Shown: positions 34,666-45,900 of the stretch, piece after piece
Layout: every line of letters begins with the position of its first letter
Numbering within the stretch: position 1 is the first letter of the stretch
NCBI RefSeq assembly: GCF_000421765.1
Contig: NZ_ATXQ01000001.1
Span: 62,001-126,000, forward strand
Reading direction: 5' to 3'
Length of the DNA: 64,000 nt
Source: Denitrificimonas caeni DSM 24390
GTDB lineage: Bacteria > Pseudomonadota > Gammaproteobacteria > Pseudomonadales > Pseudomonadaceae
Made by a program: the position numbers and the translations under genes
The notes under the pieces: model-generated
What the model was told of the DNA's origin: nothing
The model's database searches: none
The model's input: the letters and a program-made list of their open reading frames with translations, nothing else

Positions 34666-37600
34666 TTATTGTCCCTCAACTACGCGCCAGCTTTGGCGGC
34701 CAATACTGGCTGGGTCAGGTGTAATTTCATTACAGGCTGCACCAGTGCACAATTCAAATTTCTTATCAGGACGTTGACCAATACTTAAACCACCTTCACC
34801 ATCCATTTTAATCGCGGTAATAACCGTAGAGGGATCACCTGTACTGCGGAAGTCATTCCAAGCATGGTGTGAAGTACGTCCGCCGGTTGCAGGATTAATC
34901 GCATAAGACCAGTTTTCCACACCTGAAGCACATGGATCGGCATTTGGCACAAGTGATTGGAAATACAAGGTCTGACCGAACTGCAGCATATCGGCAACGA
35001 TCATCTCTTTACTTAAGGCCAAGTCAAAATACCAGCCTGCTTTTAAACCCGCCCCACCAGCCTCACTAGTTGACCAAGTGCCGTCAGCTGACTGCTTAGC
35101 CCAAGGCACTTGCGTGTCACTCAGTAATCGCGCGTCTTTACCATTTAACACAGCGTGCTTGCCAGCATCCATTGTTTGAGCATGCAATTGACCGCGTGTA
35201 ACCGATGAAAAAGGAAAGCCGCTTTTACCCGCTGAACGAGCTACCTTTGTGGTTGGGTCCCAAACACCGTAAATACTTTGTGAAGAGTCAGTTAAACCGT
35301 TTTGATCTGTCTCTGCATAAAAACGTCCAGTGCCGACAACAATAATGTAGCCATTGCTGGTTGGGTGACGAACGATTGAAGGCGCAGCAGTAATCGGCTG
35401 ACGATTACCACTTCCATCTTTTGCTACAAACAATGCATCGCCTGCAAAAGATGTCTGAAACGTAACTGATTCGCCAGCGCGCGGAGCCTTAGTACGCAAG
35501 AACGGGTTATTAGCATCCGCACTCGGTGGCGCCAAGTCGAAACGCCAGACGTTACCTTGCAAGTCACCACTATAAGCGTAGTCAGCAATACCATCGCCAT
35601 TGATATCTGCCAGCTTAGGTGTGGACATGCCGTTAGGTAGTCCAACCGCTCCTTCAACGACGAGATCTTTACTAAGAGTTCCTTTCTCAATATCAATAAT
35701 CAATAACGCAGCCTTACCACTCTCACTGCCTGTTGCAGCATAACCATTACCCACAACAGCAGCCCACTTACCATTGTGTAAACGAGCAATGGTGGGTTGT
35801 GAGAAGGTATAACCCAACTTAGCTTCATAGCTATTGGCGGCCAACTTATCCTCATTGAACTCCCAGAGCAATGTAATATCATCTGGATTAGTCACATCCA
35901 GAGCAAACATACCTTTTCCGCCGGCACCTAAGGTACCAACTAACACGGTACGCCATTTATTGTTAATAAACACATCGGCTACGACGGGTGAACCATCAAC
36001 AAAATACTGGTGCACAGCTTCGCCATAGCCTTTGCCTGTTAACTTATGCAAGTTTTGGAAAACAGCAGTAGGTACAAAAGCAAACTTTTCTTCACCGGTA
36101 TTGGCATCAAAGCCATGCAACATACCGTCGTTGGCACCGACATACACCATAGGTTTGCGATTCTTGTGTGCAGTGACAAAGTCTTCGTATTTTTGATCGA
36201 CTCCTTCAATGCGATTGGCATGCCCTGTTAAATAACGCGCGCCACGTACAGTAATAGGCTTAGAGTTAACAATATCGCCTAACACTGAATCGCGCTTACG
36301 GAAGGTAGTGACTTCTTTAGTGCGATCGCCACGTAAAAATTCAATTCGAGCAGCGCCTAAAGTATCAACGTTGTCACCGCGGTCAGGGTCACGATTTAAG
36401 GCTGTTTTTTGCGCTGTAGATAAGTTCGACCACTCAAATATTTTTAACCCCCCACCATCTTTAGCCATCATGATTTTACGACCAGTGCCCCTAGCATCCA
36501 GTAACTCTTTTGCACTCCAGATTTGAGAGCTTGTTACATTACCATCCGCATCCAGCGTCTTCATGGTGGCAGTTAAGTTGCCAGCCCAATTTTGGTCGGC
36601 AGCATAAGAAGCTTGATAGGCGTAGCCGGTACCATCATCACCCACACCAGAGTTGATTGCTGGGCTCGAGCCGGTAGTACTACGGCCACTGATGCGTTCA
36701 AGAATCTGCTGGAAGGCTTGAACTAATGCGTCCGGGCTGTCAGCACTAAAGAACTCACCGCGCGAGTTAATCGCAGCATGCCATAAATCGTAAATGGTCG
36801 ACGCTGTATTCGCATTAATATCAGGCCATGATAAGCCGTTTGAACCGAGCGCTTTTAGCTCCTCAATATTAGCAAAGGTTGGACTAAGTTCGTCACCGTT
36901 CCAGGTAGGCGCGTTTTGAGTACCATTAGCTATACTCTTAGTAAGCGAGTTAGATAAACCTAAGCCCACAGTAAAGTTAACCATATGCTGCCAAGTTGCG
37001 GGATTATTACGCGGGTCCCAATAATCACTACTAGCATCACCGGTTTTAATTGGCATATAGGGGGCAATCTTGTTATCCAAATCAGTTCTTAAATCATTTG
37101 CCCAATAAAAAAACGCACTGTCTGCTAAAGTTTTAGCAGTATTGGTAGTTGTGCGCCCATCCCAATAAGGTGCTTTAACACCAGTGTATGCAGTGCCATC
37201 TGGAAGTGTTTTTGCAGTACTATCCGCATTAGCTTTATCATTATCACGACCGTTCCACATACCATCTGTCATTAAGACATGGTAGTTGGCACGGCACACT
37301 GCTTTATCACTAGTCTCTCCTTTGACAAATTCACCAGCACGGTACATCGCCTGGTGCAATGGTGTTCCACCGCTAGCAGGGAAAGTATCAATCCACTTAA
37401 AAAAGTTAACCCTATGCGCTCCGGTGAAGCGATCCATTTTATTACTATTACAATTTCCGCTACTAGAATTAGAGCCCATATTACAACTGTTTAGTGCGCC
37501 CCAAGTTAAGCGCACATTATCAGGCATAGTATAAAAAGCTAAGTTAGCGGAAGACCGAGTAGCTAAGTTTCTATTTCTATAAAATGAATACCAAATTGCA

Positions 37601-38241
37601 AAATTCTTTTTCTGAGCATCGGTTTCTACTTTCTTATATGTATAGCAGCTATTAGCATTAGAAACCGCAGGAGCATCTGGGCACGCACCAGAAACATTAT
37701 ATTCAAAATAGTGTGCATGCGTGTTGCCATTGTCATTATTGCATTGACCTGATGTATAAACACCACTAGGACAGCTAGTAGAGCCAGTATTATTACTCCA
37801 CATTACTCTGTATTTTGTTTCTAGATTAGTTTTAGGGCTAGTTGGTGAGAACCCAACAACAGGGGCGCTTGTAAAACTATAATCAGTACCATAAACATAG
37901 TCTTTTACAACGACTTGACCACCACTAAAACTTATTTTTTTAGGAGTTCTATACGTAACATCCGGCGAGTAATACATCGGGTTAAAGGTATTAGACCTTC
38001 CTGCTCGATTAGCTGAGTTTCCAGAAATGGCGTCAGGCGCATAAGACCAGGCCATCGAACCAGAATCATCCAAGGTGACCAGCAAGTTTGGTGGAACGCC
38101 TTCTGTTAAGGATAATGGCTTTTGTGAGGGATATTGAATGTCGGCTGCTTGCACCGTAAATGATGCGCTAAGAACACCAGCACACAACAGTCCTGAGAAT
38201 GCTGTTTTACTTACACTCTGATAAATATTTAAATATTTCAT
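34666..38241 (-). CDS. pilY1: Type IV pilus tip adhesin PilY1
   Basis: The ATG at 38241 (MKYLNIYQSVSKTAFSGLLC) has AAGGA seven bases upstream and gives 1191 residues; a longer frame only reads through that ribosome site. A signal peptide ends near VQAADI. The N-terminal half holds a von Willebrand A-like domain with the MIDAS motif DDSGSMAWS (about 60) and VLMTDGMWNG. The C-terminal half is a PilC-type beta-propeller with VYVGANDGMLHGFDA and a calcium loop DINGDGIADYAYSG (DxNxDxxxD). It caps the pilus, controls extension/retraction and signals surface contact. Cysteine-rich loops lie in the vWA insert. Confidence 0.94.
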   Translation of the reverse strand: MKYLNIYQSVSKTAFSGLLCAGVLSASFTVQAADIQYPSQKPLSLTEGVPPNLLVTLDDSGSMAWSYAPDAISGNSANRAGRSNTFNPMYYSPDVTYRTPKKISFSGGQVVVKDYVYGTDYSFTSAPVVGFSPTSPKTNLETKYRVMWSNNTGSTSCPSGVYTSGQCNNDNGNTHAHYFEYNVSGACPDAPAVSNANSCYTYKKVETDAQKKNFAIWYSFYRNRNLATRSSANLAFYTMPDNVRLTWGALNSCNMGSNSSSGNCNSNKMDRFTGAHRVNFFKWIDTFPASGGTPLHQAMYRAGEFVKGETSDKAVCRANYHVLMTDGMWNGRDNDKANADSTAKTLPDGTAYTGVKAPYWDGRTTTNTAKTLADSAFFYWANDLRTDLDNKIAPYMPIKTGDASSDYWDPRNNPATWQHMVNFTVGLGLSNSLTKSIANGTQNAPTWNGDELSPTFANIEELKALGSNGLSWPDINANTASTIYDLWHAAINSRGEFFSADSPDALVQAFQQILERISGRSTTGSSPAINSGVGDDGTGYAYQASYAADQNWAGNLTATMKTLDADGNVTSSQIWSAKELLDARGTGRKIMMAKDGGGLKIFEWSNLSTAQKTALNRDPDRGDNVDTLGAARIEFLRGDRTKEVTTFRKRDSVLGDIVNSKPITVRGARYLTGHANRIEGVDQKYEDFVTAHKNRKPMVYVGANDGMLHGFDANTGEEKFAFVPTAVFQNLHKLTGKGYGEAVHQYFVDGSPVVADVFINNKWRTVLVGTLGAGGKGMFALDVTNPDDITLLWEFNEDKLAANSYEAKLGYTFSQPTIARLHNGKWAAVVGNGYAATGSESGKAALLIIDIEKGTLSKDLVVEGAVGLPNGMSTPKLADINGDGIADYAYSGDLQGNVWRFDLAPPSADANNPFLRTKAPRAGESVTFQTSFAGDALFVAKDGSGNRQPITAAPSIVRHPTSNGYIIVVGTGRFYAETDQNGLTDSSQSIYGVWDPTTKVARSAGKSGFPFSSVTRGQLHAQTMDAGKHAVLNGKDARLLSDTQVPWAKQSADGTWSTSEAGGAGLKAGWYFDLALSKEMIVADMLQFGQTLYFQSLVPNADPCASGVENWSYAINPATGGRTSHHAWNDFRSTGDPSTVITAIKMDGEGGLSIGQRPDKKFELCTGAACNEITPDPASIGRQSWRVVEGQ

Positions 38242-38252
38242 AGCTGGTTCCT

Positions 38253-38954
38253 TCAATTATTTAGGCCAACGTAGATGTTTGCAGTGCTTGACTGTACAGC
38301 TAACTCATCATTAGCTTGGCCATTCACTAAGTAAAAATAGGTACCGCGACCTTCTAACACAGCTCCGTATTCAGCATTGACTGCTTCACTTTCAGCCGCA
38401 TCAGCAGTGATCAGGTATGTATTCCAGAAAGACTTACGCTTGTCCTCAGATTCGTACTTTCTAGAGGTATTAGCGTCTAAGCCGATATAAGGCATCCACG
38501 CCAGTACTTTATTAGCGGTCACGCCAGCACCATCAAGAACCTGATAGTTCGCTGCGTAGTCAGGATATGCTTCAAAAAAATCTAAAGGCTCAAGATAAAA
38601 CTTACGCTGCATGGTGCGCGTATCAGTCACATTGCCCGCAGTCATTTCTTTTAATAAACAGGGCTTATTTAAACCATTTGTTTGCAGGGTATTGCTGGTT
38701 TTACAGTTCTCACCGTTAAATTCTAATTTATCGCGTAAAAAAGCAGGACCATAAAAACGAAACTCGCCTTCACGTAAGGCTGCTTCAGCCACATCATGTA
38801 AGCGCTGTGTTTCGGCACGACTGGCGGTAATGCGCGACTCCAAGGTTACCCCACGCATATTTGTAACGGCTAACACCGTTAAGACCAACAACATCACCAG
38901 TGCGACAACTAGCACGGCGCCCTGCTGTTGTTGAGCTGCTTTAAAATTCCTCAT
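38253..38954 (-). CDS. pilX: Type IV minor pilin PilX
   Basis: The 233-residue protein begins with a basic leader and GAVLVVALVMLLVLTVLAVT, the PilX-type start in which the usual FTLIE is replaced, followed by MRGVTLESRITAS, the PilX N-terminal signature. It is the largest of the minor pilins and links the tip complex to PilY1. It overlaps pilW by ATGA and lies 11 bp before pilY1. Confidence 0.92.
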   Translation of the reverse strand: MRNFKAAQQQQGAVLVVALVMLLVLTVLAVTNMRGVTLESRITASRAETQRLHDVAEAALREGEFRFYGPAFLRDKLEFNGENCKTSNTLQTNGLNKPCLLKEMTAGNVTDTRTMQRKFYLEPLDFFEAYPDYAANYQVLDGAGVTANKVLAWMPYIGLDANTSRKYESEDKRKSFWNTYLITADAAESEAVNAEYGAVLEGRGTYFYLVNGQANDELAVQSSTANIYVGLNN

Positions 38955-39808
38955 GGCATTACGTTCCTCAAGGTTTGTGTGCTACTGGACAGCTGATAGA
39001 TGCGCTTTTTATCACCTGTTTCAATGCGTGTTTTATTGGTGCCGTCTGTGACCGTTGCTACCCAATCGGTATACACTTTAGAATCGCTATCACGCTGATT
39101 GATACGACTGCTTAATAACATCGAATAACGCACAGCACGCACCAAACCCACAGCAGTGTCTGCCCACGGATTAGTTTTTAGTTTTTTCTCAAACAAATCA
39201 CCTTCGCCTGTTGCAAACTCAAAGCGCATATCAGCAACGCCATCCAACAACTCTTCAAAGGCTGGTGCGGTGCCAGTTACATTTTTGCATTGTAGTGAGC
39301 CTTTATTCAGCTCAGCATCAGGTACAAATTTAATCGCTAACACAATCAACTCTTCAGGTGCAGTTTTAACAAAAGGGTTATCAATTTTCGTTCCTGTAAT
39401 TTTTTTAATAGCATTACCTTGGCAGTCTAGCTCTGTAGCCGCTGCAGGCTGATAGCGCAGACACAGGCCGACTTCTTTGGTGCTTGCAGCCGGTTTAAAG
39501 TCAGCAATAACAGCACCTTGAGCAAAAGCACCGCAGTCAGTTGTTGCCGGCTTTACTGGAAATGCATCTTCAAGTAATTGATCCGGAGCGCGGCGGTAAC
39601 CTGCTTTATTTAGCCAAGCGTTTAAGGTGAACTCAGCAAAGCGGGTGTTTTCTTGGTTATTGGCTTGGCTTTGCTGAAAGACATAGTTGCGTTTATTCGC
39701 GATATAAATCTCAGTAATGCCAAGAATCAGAAAACTACTGATTGCCAGTGCCACCAACAACTCAACCATCGACAAACCGCGCTGGCGGGTGACTCTTAAC
39801 ATCATCAT
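38951..39808 (-). CDS. pilW: Type IV minor pilin PilW
   Basis: Start at ATG 39808 (MMMLRVTRQRGLSMVELLVA) with AAGGGTGG upstream, giving 285 residues; a longer frame to 39862 lies within pilV. GLSMVELLVALAISSFLILGI is the class III signal (cleavage after G). The body is the PilW-type domain with several cysteines (GLCLRY, LDCQG, LQCKN). It takes part in the priming complex with PilV, PilX and FimU. It overlaps pilV by four bases. Confidence 0.92.
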   Translation of the reverse strand: MMMLRVTRQRGLSMVELLVALAISSFLILGITEIYIANKRNYVFQQSQANNQENTRFAEFTLNAWLNKAGYRRAPDQLLEDAFPVKPATTDCGAFAQGAVIADFKPAASTKEVGLCLRYQPAAATELDCQGNAIKKITGTKIDNPFVKTAPEELIVLAIKFVPDAELNKGSLQCKNVTGTAPAFEELLDGVADMRFEFATGEGDLFEKKLKTNPWADTAVGLVRAVRYSMLLSSRINQRDSDSKVYTDWVATVTDGTNKTRIETGDKKRIYQLSSSTQTLRNVMP

Positions 39809-40377
39809 AATTCCACCCTTGTAGTGTATGTGCAGATGTCTGAATTGGAATTCGGGCCACAAACCTTCTCTTTACTGCGCCAAGCCAGCTGAATCGCCAT
39901 TGTCGAACCGCTATAACTGCTACCGGCACACACTGGCTTACCAGTTGTGTCGAGTTTATAGCTTGGGCAAACCATAAAAGAGCCGGCAATCGTTGCATCA
40001 CTAGCGGCTGGCAATAAAGCTTGTGCTTTTTTTAACCAACAACCGGCTTGATGCTTAGCTGTTTGAGCGCGACCTGCTTTGCAGTCAGCTACGGTGAAGT
40101 CAAATGCTCCACTGGCTTTATAAAATGCAGAGGTATCCGCTAGTTGGCTGTACATTGGCTCTAAGGGTGGCTTTTTAACAAATATTACATCGCGATTGGC
40201 TCGCATGATTTCCACTAACTCATTAGTCAATGCAATAGCTGTATTACGGTTCACCGCATCTTGCGTATATTGAATGCTCTTACTTTGCAGCGCGACCATG
40301 CCCAAAATCCCTATTGTGGTTAGAACAATGGTGATCAGCACTTCAATTAAGCTGAAACCTTGGCTATTTTTTTTCAT
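39805..40377 (-). CDS. pilV: Type IV minor pilin PilV
   Basis: Start at ATG 40377 (MKKNSQGFSLIEVLITIVLT), preceded by GAGGCTCAGT, gives 190 residues. GFSLIEVLITIVLTTIGILGMVALQ is the prepilin signal and helix, in two parts each under 20 residues. Cysteines at VADCKAGR, AGCWLKKA and MVCPSYK fit PilV. It lies 8 bp after fimT/fimU and overlaps pilW. Confidence 0.92.
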   Translation of the reverse strand: MKKNSQGFSLIEVLITIVLTTIGILGMVALQSKSIQYTQDAVNRNTAIALTNELVEIMRANRDVIFVKKPPLEPMYSQLADTSAFYKASGAFDFTVADCKAGRAQTAKHQAGCWLKKAQALLPAASDATIAGSFMVCPSYKLDTTGKPVCAGSSYSGSTMAIQLAWRSKEKVCGPNSNSDICTYTTRVEL

Positions 40378-40385
40378 ACTGAGCC

Positions 40386-40874
40386 TCATGGTGCGCAAGT
40401 GGTGAGTTTGGCGGAGTCGTCTTTGTAACCACGCGCATACATTTTGACGACTCCGCTCGATTTAACTTCGAGCAAATAGCCATTAGCAAAATCAGTATCA
40501 CGGCAGACAGTTACTTTAGCCGCAGGAGAAGCCATACCATTTGCGGTAAAGATGAGCTTTAAATTATTCGGATTAGTCAGCGGTTTCGCTTGCGCGGTAT
40601 TAAACTCAAGCTTGCGCTCTGCTGTGCCACCCTGCGGCTTGACTTCCCATGCTGTGGTTGTGGTGTCCACTTCATAGGCTTTCCGAGTCATAGCCGCTTG
40701 CCCGCGCGCATATTGCAAAAGGGTTTTCAGCTCATCGGCTTTGGCTTGCACCTGATTGTTCCGGATAAACTGTACAAAGTTTGGCACGGCAATGGTGGCA
40801 ACAATGGCCAATAACGCGACAGTGATCATCAGTTCCACGAGGGTAAACCCGCGCATGTCTTTTAATCGTGACAT
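40386..40874 (-). CDS. fimU: Type IV minor pilin FimT/FimU
   Basis: Start at ATG 40874 (MSRLKDMRGFTLVELMITVA) with GGAG upstream, giving 162 residues; a longer frame to 40931 has no ribosome site. GFTLVELM is the prepilin cleavage site, and the body is a GspH/FimT domain with VTVCRDTD and LTTCAP cysteines near the end. It is the first gene of the minor pilin operon, the position of fimU in P. aeruginosa. FimT, a paralogue linked to DNA binding in natural transformation, is the alternative name. Confidence 0.88.
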   Translation of the reverse strand: MSRLKDMRGFTLVELMITVALLAIVATIAVPNFVQFIRNNQVQAKADELKTLLQYARGQAAMTRKAYEVDTTTTAWEVKPQGGTAERKLEFNTAQAKPLTNPNNLKLIFTANGMASPAAKVTVCRDTDFANGYLLEVKSSGVVKMYARGYKDDSAKLTTCAP

Positions 40875-41198
40875 GGTGTACTCCATACGAATTCGTGAGT
40901 GAAGCATGCATAAGCCTTGACGCGCTGTCACTGCACACTGGATAACTGGTTTAAACCAAGAGACAAGCGGTTAAGCGTTACGACAAAACGTGACATCGCA
41001 CACATTTTCTCGTATACCGACCAAAGCAAGGTGATATCAAAACAATGGCTCATTTAATGATCCAGCTCACTTTACTAACGCAACGACTCTCTACAATGAC
41101 GATCCTTATGCGCACCAGCGAGTCAATTATTAACACTTATACGCTCTAAGTTATGCGCCCCATAAATAGCTGCACTTCGACTCAAGGTAATAAAAATA

Positions 41199-42374
41199 AT
41201 GTCGAAAATCTTAGGCTTTCTTTCTCAACGCTTAACGTCTTTACTTCCTGACGAATTAAAAACTGGGGAGCTCTGGCAGTTGCTATCACCGCGGCAGCAT
41301 CCTTTGCTACTGAGCCAACGCCGCGCCACTATGATCGTTAATCGCGTACGTTTATTTGCTATGCTATTTGCCGTGTTGACTCCTCTATGGGGAATCATCG
41401 ACATCATGGTATTCAGCTCAGAGCTGTGGATTAAACTGGCAATTTTACGTCTACTAACCAGTGTCGCGTTTGCCGCGTTGCTTTTGCTGTACCGTCCGAC
41501 CGGCAGTTTGCTTGACGCTTATCGCGCCATGGCGATTTTATTTATTATTCCTACTTTATTTTATATCGCTTCACACTCATTACTTTCAGGCCATCAACTC
41601 AATAACTTATCCGCAGCAGTCGCAACAGGTTATGCCTTTTTACCTTTTGTGCTAATGGCCGGTTTAGCTATCTTTCCTCTTAGTCTTGCGGAAAACGCAT
41701 TACTAGTAAGCGTTTTATTAGTGGCGCAAGGCTTAGCCGGCTATTTAAGCTGGTCAACTTTAAACTGGCCATCATTTGCTGGGGGCTTCTGGTTGTTAAT
41801 CTTGATTGCTGGAGTGACTGCGCTAGCCAGTGTCAGCCAGCTCGCCTTTATGATTACCTTGGTACGCCAAGCGATTCATGATCCGTTGACAGGTGTTTTT
41901 TCTCGTCGCAGTGGCGAGGAGATACTAAGCATGCAGTGGTCAGCAGCACAACGCAATGAAAGTCATTTGGCCCTGGCTTTTATCGATTTAGATCACTTTA
42001 AAAACATCAACGACAATTTTGGCCACGAGGCTGGTGATAAAGTACTACGGAATTTTGCGACACACCTTAGTAAAACTTTGCGCGGTTCCGATAGCTTACT
42101 GCGCTGGGGTGGTGAAGAGTTTTTACTGTTAATGCCCAATACCAGCTTAGAAGAAGCACGCTTTGCTCTAGATCGTATGCAATCAAATGGACTCGGTCTG
42201 CGTCCTGACGGCCAACCATTAACCGCAAGCATTGGATTGAGTGAGCGAACTCATGATAAATCACAAAGTTATCAACAGATGCTGGAGCTGGCAGATAAGC
42301 GCATGTATTTAGCTAAGCAAGCAGGTCGTGATCAAATATGCACAGATGATGAGCTTAATCTGCACCATGTTTAG
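41199..42374 (+). CDS. Membrane-bound diguanylate cyclase (GGDEF) beside the pilin cluster
   Basis: The 391-residue protein has about six membrane segments (45-225) and a C-terminal GGDEF domain (about 228-385) with HDPLTGVFSRRSGEE, IDLDHFKNINDNFGHEAGD, RWGGEEF and an RxxD inhibitory site (RGSD) five residues before it. It should synthesise cyclic di-GMP. It is divergent from the minor pilin/pilY1 operon across 324 bp. PilY1 surface sensing works through a membrane cyclase (SadC) in P. aeruginosa, so a functional link is possible but inferred. AAGG precedes the ATG. Confidence 0.9.
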   Translation: MSKILGFLSQRLTSLLPDELKTGELWQLLSPRQHPLLLSQRRATMIVNRVRLFAMLFAVLTPLWGIIDIMVFSSELWIKLAILRLLTSVAFAALLLLYRPTGSLLDAYRAMAILFIIPTLFYIASHSLLSGHQLNNLSAAVATGYAFLPFVLMAGLAIFPLSLAENALLVSVLLVAQGLAGYLSWSTLNWPSFAGGFWLLILIAGVTALASVSQLAFMITLVRQAIHDPLTGVFSRRSGEEILSMQWSAAQRNESHLALAFIDLDHFKNINDNFGHEAGDKVLRNFATHLSKTLRGSDSLLRWGGEEFLLLMPNTSLEEARFALDRMQSNGLGLRPDGQPLTASIGLSERTHDKSQSYQQMLELADKRMYLAKQAGRDQICTDDELNLHHV

Positions 42375-42945
42375 GATGACTAAGTCAGATATGCAACAGC
42401 TGCCAATTGATGCGAACACGACTTGCTGTTATATTCCACGCACTGCCAAAAGCAGTCAGATATTGCTAACGCTAAAAGAAGTTAAAACAAAACGTTTGCA
42501 TCGTCTGGAGTAAAATTTTACAGGTCACAGACCACCTCGCTAAGCAACATACGACTTAGCCAAAGCTGTACTGAAACATAATCCGCGAACGCACAATTGC
42601 GCTCGTATTTTTATAAACCCGCTCACGAATACACCGAGCGGCACCCGATTTACCAAGGGAAATGTGTAGGGTGGAGATGCATAGTAGATTGACCTGCGTA
42701 GCTACGCGCTTTGATTCAGACGTTTCATCACGTCCGCGGCCAATCACTGATTCCTCCTCCTTAAACAAGTATGCTGCAAGCAATTTTACACTGCAGCCAA
42801 CTGGAGACGCTGTCGCGACATTGGCTTATGACCCATATGCGCTAGACACGGTTAAGACTATTTTAACTGCGCGACCCCAACACCGACCCCGATTGTCGAG
42901 TGTGCCAATTACGTGATCCGTGAACACGGAATATATTGGTAAACC
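42375..42945 (+). promoter_or_regulatory. Long 5' leader and promoter region of rne
   Basis: This 571-bp gap has no credible gene. It contains several short inverted repeats, for example GCGTAGCTACGC near 42696 and CCGTG-AA-CACGG near 42919-42930 just before the start of rne. RNase E genes of enterobacteria have long structured leaders through which the enzyme limits its own mRNA. A similar role here is inference from length and structure only. I could not assign a promoter with confidence. Confidence 0.5.
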
Positions 42946-45900
42946 ATGAAAAGAATGCTCATTAACGCAACTCAACCCGAAGAGTTGCGTGTTGCCCTAG
43001 TAGACGGACAACGTTTATTTGACCTTGATATTGAATCAGGTGCTCGTGAACAAAAGAAATCCAACATCTATAAAGGCCGTATCACCCGTGTAGAACCTAG
43101 CTTAGAAGCGGCTTTCGTCGACTTCGGCTCTGATCGTCACGGCTTTTTACCGCTTAAAGAAATCTCCCGCGAATACTTCAAGAAAACTGGCGAAAGCAGC
43201 AATGGTCGCGTCAACATCAAAGACGTTTTGACTGAAGGCCAAGAAGTTATCGTTCAAGTTGAAAAAGAAGAGCGCGGCAACAAAGGTGCAGCACTGACGA
43301 CCTTTATCAGTCTGGCTGGCCGCTATATGGTTTTAATGCCAAACAACCCTCGTGCTGGCGGTATCTCACGTCGCATTGAAGGTGAAGAGCGCAACGAGCT
43401 GCGCGAAGCCTTAAACGGTCTTAATGCACCTGCTGATATGGGTTTGATCGTGCGTACCGCCGGTTTAGGCCGCAGCAGCCAAGAACTGCAGTGGGACCTC
43501 GACTACCTCGTACAATTATGGGTAGCAATTAAAGAGGCCGCAGACGGCCGCAGCGCACCGTTCTTGATCTATCAAGAAAGCAACGTGATTATCCGCGCAA
43601 TTCGTGACTACTTACGCCAAGATATCGGCGAAGTTCTGATTGATAGCGTTGATGCACAAGAAGAAGCGTTAAGCTTCATTCGTCAGGTGATGCCGCAGTA
43701 CGCCAACAAAATCAAACTGTACCAAGACAGCGTGCCATTGTTTAACCGCTTCCAAATTGAAAGCCAGATCGAAACCGCTTTCCAACGCGAAGTGAAACTG
43801 CCTTCTGGCGGTGCATTAGTCATCGACCCAACCGAAGCTCTAGTATCCATTGATATTAACTCGGCGCGTGCGACCAAAGGCAGCGACATCGAAGAAACTG
43901 CTCTGCAAACCAACCTGGAAGCGGCTGAAGAAATCGCCCGCCAACTGCGTTTGCGTGACATTGGTGGCTTGATCGTGATCGACTTTATCGACATGACGCC
44001 AGCGAAAAACCAACGTGCCGTTGAAGACCGTATGCGCGAATGCCTTGAAGCTGACCGTGCACGCGTACAAGTGGGTCGTATCTCACGCTTTGGCTTGCTA
44101 GAAATGTCGCGCCAGCGTCTGCGTCCATCATTGGGCGAAAGCAGTGGTGTGGTTTGCCCGCGCTGTAACGGCCAAGGCATTATCCGCGACGTTGAGTCTC
44201 TGTCTTTAGCTATTCTGCGTTTAATCGAAGAAGAAGCACTGAAAGACCGTACCGCAGAAGTGCGCGCCCGCGTGCCTTTCCAGGTTGCGGCCTTCTTGCT
44301 TAACGAAAAACGTAATGCGATTACCAAAATTGAACTGCGCACTCGTGTGCGCATTTTCATCCTGCCGGATGATCATCTGGAAACACCAAACTTTGAAGTG
44401 ATGCGTTTACGCGATGACAGCCCAGAAGCATTATCGGGTCAGTCAAGCTACGAAATGGCGACTGAAGAAACACCAGAAGAAGCTCAACCTATTACAGCCA
44501 CTCGCTCATTAGTCCGCGAAGAAGCTGCAGTAAAAACCAGCAGTGCTGAACGCATCGCTCCGCCACCAGAAAAAGCGGCCGCTGCAGCCGCAACTCCTGC
44601 GCCGAAGAAAGCGCAGCCAAGTATGTTTAAAGGTTTAGTGAAGTCTCTAGTGGGTCTGTTTGCCAGCGAAGATGCTGCACCTAGCGAACCAGCAGCGAAA
44701 CCAGAAACCAACGCTCGCGGTAACGCTAATCGTAATAACGAGCGTCGTAATGAGCGTCAGCAGTCGAATAACCGTCGTCGCGATACTACTCGCAACAACC
44801 GTGACGATGAGCGCAAGCCGCGTGACAATGCTCGTGACAACACCTCTGAGCGTGACAATACGCAACGTGATAATCCGCGCGACAACACGCAAAGCAACCG
44901 TGACAGCAGCAGCGAAAGTCGCAGCGTGCGTCCACAACGTGAAGAGCGTCCAGCACGCAATGAGCGTTCTGAGCGTAACGAACGCCCGACCCGTGAACTG
45001 CGTCCAGCACGTGACACTGTCGAGCCACGCAACACCCGTAGCTCACAAGCAGCAGAGCAAGCGGGTGATGAAAAACCACGTTCGCCACGTCCGCAACGTG
45101 AATTACGCCCAACTATTGATGAGCGCCCTGCCCGTGCTGAACGTCCAGAGCGTACACCTCACAGCAAGCCTGAGTTAGAGTCTGAAAACGAAGAGCTGCT
45201 GGATGTGAACTTGCCAGAGCAAAACGATGAGCAAGATGACAACAACAGTGATGATGACCGTCCACGTCGTCGTTCACGTGGTCAGCGTCGTCGTAGCAAC
45301 CGTCGTGAGCGTCAGCGTGAAGATCTCGTCGAAGGCGATAGCAACACAACCGAGAACTCTAGTACTGAGCAAGCAGAGTCTGAACCAACAGAGACTCAAA
45401 CCACTGATGTCGTTGCAGAATCAGCACCACAGCCTTCTGCTGAGACAACTCCAGCCGTGGCAGCTCCAGTCGTAGAAAAACCAGCAACTACAGCCATTAC
45501 TGTTGCTGCTGCAAGCACTGCCAGCGAAGTTAAAGCTGAACCCGTTCAAACTGAACCAGCTAAAACTGCAAGCGCAAACCGTGGCGTAGTGGAAACCGTA
45601 GACCCTGCACAAGCAGTAGCATTATCAGCTGATCAGCCTTTATTGCAGATCTCTGAGCCTGCCCAGCCTGTTGCAGTCGCTGAGAAACCTCGTCGCCCCG
45701 CAGAACAAGCTGACTTACCACTCGAGCCTAAGGCTGCTCCTGCACCTGTTGCCCAACCTGCAGCAGAGCCAGTGAGTAAAGTAGAGGTTGCAGCACCTGC
45801 TGAGCCTGTAGCAGAAACAGCTAAGCCAGCAGCAAAAGCTGAAACGGTTGCAAAGGCTGTACAGCCAGCAGTTGTTGCGACGGCTGCAGAAACGTCAGAG

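Noticed and set aside
42662-42916. 84-codon frame in the rne leader
   Set aside because: No ribosome site and no recognisable features. It lies in what is better explained as the rne leader.
44660-45178. Long second-frame reading within rne
   Set aside because: A shadow of the arginine-rich low-complexity part of RNase E, with no start signal.
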